The position numbers and the translations under genes are program-made. A DNA stretch of 6,037 nucleotides from Methylomonas sp. (GTDB lineage: Bacteria; Pseudomonadota; Gammaproteobacteria; Methylococcales; Methylomonadaceae): NCBI GenBank assembly GCA_026988195.1, contig JALSLS010000478.1, positions 1-6,037 on the forward strand. Reading direction: 5' to 3'. Numbering within the stretch: the stretch's first letter is position 1; each line of letters opens with the position of its first letter. Below, in pieces: positions 5,070 to 6,037 of the stretch. The notes beneath the pieces are model-generated. The model did no database searches. It was not told the origin of the DNA and saw nothing but the letters and a program-made list of their open reading frames with translations.

Positions 5070-5378
5070 TTAAGCAAAAACCTCTTGCAGTACATCGGGA
5101 CGCTCAATCGCAATTCTCAAAAGTGAGCTTGCTGCACCGCTAGGCTTTTTTCTTCCTTGTTCCCATTCTTGCAGGGTGCGTTTTGATACGCCTAATAGTT
5201 CTGCAAATTCGCCTTGTGTTAGTCCTACCTTGTTTCTAGCTTCAATAACTTCTGGAATAGCGACCTCGTGCGCGTGTCCGACTTTTTCAGCTCGCATCTG
5301 TTTAACAGATTGCAATAGTTCATCACCTAGATTGCGCTTAGCATCACGCTCTAATAGTTCTTTTTCTGTCATTGGCAT
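5070..5378 (-). CDS. XRE-family antitoxin-like regulator without its own toxin
   Basis: A 102-aa HTH_3/XRE protein of the HigA/NadS type that normally follows a RelE-family toxin gene. The N-terminal 40 residues are a helical, charged arm of the kind that usually wraps a toxin (LGDELLQSVKQMRAEKVGHAHEV). EARNKVGLTQGEFAELLGVSKRTLQEWEQGRKKPSGAASSLLRI (46-89) is the complete HTH with the conserved WEQGRKxPSGAA signature, followed by ERPDVLQEVFA. It starts at ATG 5378 with AGGTGG 8 bases upstream, only 2 bases after the stop of the preceding antitoxin, so it is coupled to it. In this family the protein usually represses the operon together with the toxin. Here the operon already has an antitoxin, so this may be the survivor of a second toxin-antitoxin pair or an added repressor. 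Confidence 0.88.
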   Translation of the reverse strand: MPMTEKELLERDAKRNLGDELLQSVKQMRAEKVGHAHEVAIPEVIEARNKVGLTQGEFAELLGVSKRTLQEWEQGRKKPSGAASSLLRIAIERPDVLQEVFA

Positions 5379-5391
5379 TGTTAAGCCACCT
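5376..5391. repeat. 16-bp stop/start junction, copy 2
   Basis: Minus-strand AGGTGGCTTAACAATG joins the end of the antitoxin gene to the start of the next XRE gene. The identical 16 bases occur at 391-406, joining the recombinase to the 32-aa ORF. It includes the Shine-Dalgarno sequence, the last two codons (GTG GCT for Val-Ala), the stop TAA and the next ATG. Confidence 0.8.
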
Positions 5392-5680
5392 TGGTATTAA
5401 TTTCCACGCGATACCCTGATTTACTCATCATATTAACCAGATTATCAATGGTGAATTTTTGAATTTTACCGCGCACGAGGTCGCTAATTCTGGACTGTGT
5501 AACGCCTAGCCGTTTGGCAATGTCGTTTTGTGTCTCACCTGTTTCTTTTATGATTTGAGTAAGTTCTTGCATGAGCTTTGCTCTTACTTTTAAGTTTTCT
5601 GCTTGTTCATTTGAAAAACCTAGATCATCAAAAATACTGCCTTTAGTTATGTGGTTGCTTGTAGAAGTTGTTGCATTCAT
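5381..5680 (-). CDS. XRE-family antitoxin (HigA-like)
   Basis: A 99-aa antitoxin of the HTH_37/HigA type that pairs with RelE/HigB (Gp49-like) toxins. The conserved lead-in SIFDDLGFSNEQAENLKVRAKLMQEL (15-40) precedes the HTH, where ETQNDIAKRLGVTQSRISDLVRGKIQKFTIDNLVNM (49-84) carries the recognition helix TQSRISDLVRG. The C-terminus ends SGYRVEINTKVA. It neutralises the toxin encoded immediately upstream and is expected to repress the operon by binding upstream of it. The ATG lies 4 bases after the toxin's TAA, with GAGG in the last toxin codons serving as ribosome site, so expression is coupled. Length and gene order (toxin first) are typical for higBA-like modules. Confidence 0.93.
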   Translation of the reverse strand: MNATTSTSNHITKGSIFDDLGFSNEQAENLKVRAKLMQELTQIIKETGETQNDIAKRLGVTQSRISDLVRGKIQKFTIDNLVNMMSKSGYRVEINTKVA

Positions 5681-5684
5681 TTTT

Positions 5685-6020
5685 TTACCTCACTATCTTA
5701 ATATGTTTGCGTTGTACAATTTTGTACCGCTCCTGTGCCAGATCAATATCTTTTTTAGATGTTTTTTGTGTCTTTTTTGGAAAGGCATGAAGTACATAAA
5801 TTGCTTCTTCAAACTTTGCTACATAAATTACACGGTACGCGCCATCTTCATTGATGCGTATTTCCTTTACACCTTGCCCTATGGTTTTCATGGGCTTCCA
5901 GTCTGTCGGGTCTTCACCTGTTTGTACTAAGTGAAGCTGATAACCAGCCTCTTGTTTTGCACTGTCGGGAAACTTGCATAAGCTCTCGTAGGCGTTGCCA
6001 ATCCAATCTATTATTTTCAT
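5685..6020 (-). CDS. RelE/HigB-like toxin (phage Gp49-like family)
   Basis: A 111-aa toxin of the RelE/ParE superfamily, Gp49-like branch. Members are mRNA interferases that cut ribosome-bound mRNA when free of antitoxin. Recognisable elements are WIGNAYESLCKFPDSAKQEAGYQLHLVQTGEDP at the N-terminus, KPMKTIGQGVKEIRI, then AYRVIYVAK (Arg63), and the signature YVLHAFPKKTQKTSKKDIDLAQERY (75-99), which holds the basic and polar residues of the active site. The protein is full length for the family (about 95-120 aa) with no frameshift, so it is probably active. The ATG is at 6020. No clear Shine-Dalgarno sequence lies in the 17 bases remaining upstream, and a -10-like GATAAT sits there instead, so the transcript may be leaderless or start outside the window. 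Confidence 0.92.
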   Translation of the reverse strand: MKIIDWIGNAYESLCKFPDSAKQEAGYQLHLVQTGEDPTDWKPMKTIGQGVKEIRINEDGAYRVIYVAKFEEAIYVLHAFPKKTQKTSKKDIDLAQERYKIVQRKHIKIVR

Positions 6021-6023
6021 AGT

Positions 6024-6037
6024 AGCATATTATCTAA
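6024..6037 (-). promoter_or_regulatory. Partial promoter/operator of the toxin-antitoxin operon
   Basis: On the minus strand, GATAAT (6034-6029) matches the -10 consensus at 5 of 6 and lies 8 bases before the toxin ATG. It sits inside an imperfect dyad bounded by TAG and CTA, where an XRE antitoxin could bind. The -35 would be beyond the window edge, so this is a tentative call. Confidence 0.3.

Noticed and set aside
5058..5077. Hairpin TTGCTT/AAGCAA at the stop of the second XRE gene, considered as a terminator
   Set aside because: There is no T-run after it on the minus strand (GCGAAAAAA follows) and the stem is only 6 bp with an 8-base loop.
5176..5930. Plus-strand open frames opposite the toxin-antitoxin genes (5176-5400 and 5571-5930)
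   Set aside because: They lie opposite well-recognised XRE and RelE-family proteins and have no protein features of their own.

Overview
The window looks like the tRNA-proximal end of an accessory region (genomic island, prophage remnant or plasmid-derived insert) in a low-GC gammaproteobacterium. The encoded-CCA tRNA-Ser, the AT-rich genes and the style of the toxin-antitoxin and resolvase proteins suggest the Moraxellaceae (Psychrobacter/Acinetobacter type). That assignment is a general impression, not a proven one. The only plus-strand gene is tRNA-Ser(UGA) at the left edge, with its own intrinsic terminator. All the protein genes I can support are on the minus strand, so transcription runs right to left, towards the tRNA.

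From right to left, in transcription order: (i) a type II toxin-antitoxin operon at 5070-6020 encodes a RelE/HigB-like toxin, its XRE antitoxin, and a second XRE antitoxin-like protein with no toxin of its own in view; (ii) an unrecognised 229-aa protein (4278-4967) whose N-terminus resembles HTH proteins common in mobile elements; (iii) a small AlpA-type HTH regulator (3927-4133); (iv) a translationally coupled pair at 2503-3764, a 329-aa protein with a degenerate HNH-like region plus an HTH segment and a Cys cluster, followed by a 91-aa protein of unknown function; (v) a membrane-anchored coiled-coil protein (1161-2183) with a good sigma70-like promoter that fixes its start; (vi) a Hin/Tn3-type serine recombinase (396-959) followed by a 32-aa small ORF and a strong minus-strand terminator.

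The most intriguing structure is a pair of related 22-bp dyads (2476-2497 and 3904-3925) bracketing the HNH-like/91-aa gene pair. Their 10-bp arms are nearly identical and their central dinucleotides are CA and TG, reverse complements of each other. That is the layout expected of serine-recombinase crossover sites in inverted core orientation, and a serine recombinase gene lies 1.5 kb away. An invertible or exchangeable 1.43-kb cassette is therefore a testable hypothesis. The simpler alternative is that the dyads are transcription terminators or regulator operators, and the first one does carry a T-run on the correct side. A second oddity is an identical 16-bp stop/start junction found both at recombinase/32-aa ORF and at antitoxin/second antitoxin.

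The recombinase, toxin-antitoxin and tRNA parts look clearly less AT-rich than the middle (about 1.1-4.97 kb), which fits a mosaic assembled from separate acquisitions. No tyrosine integrase, IS element, CRISPR array, rRNA or second tRNA-derived att repeat was seen.
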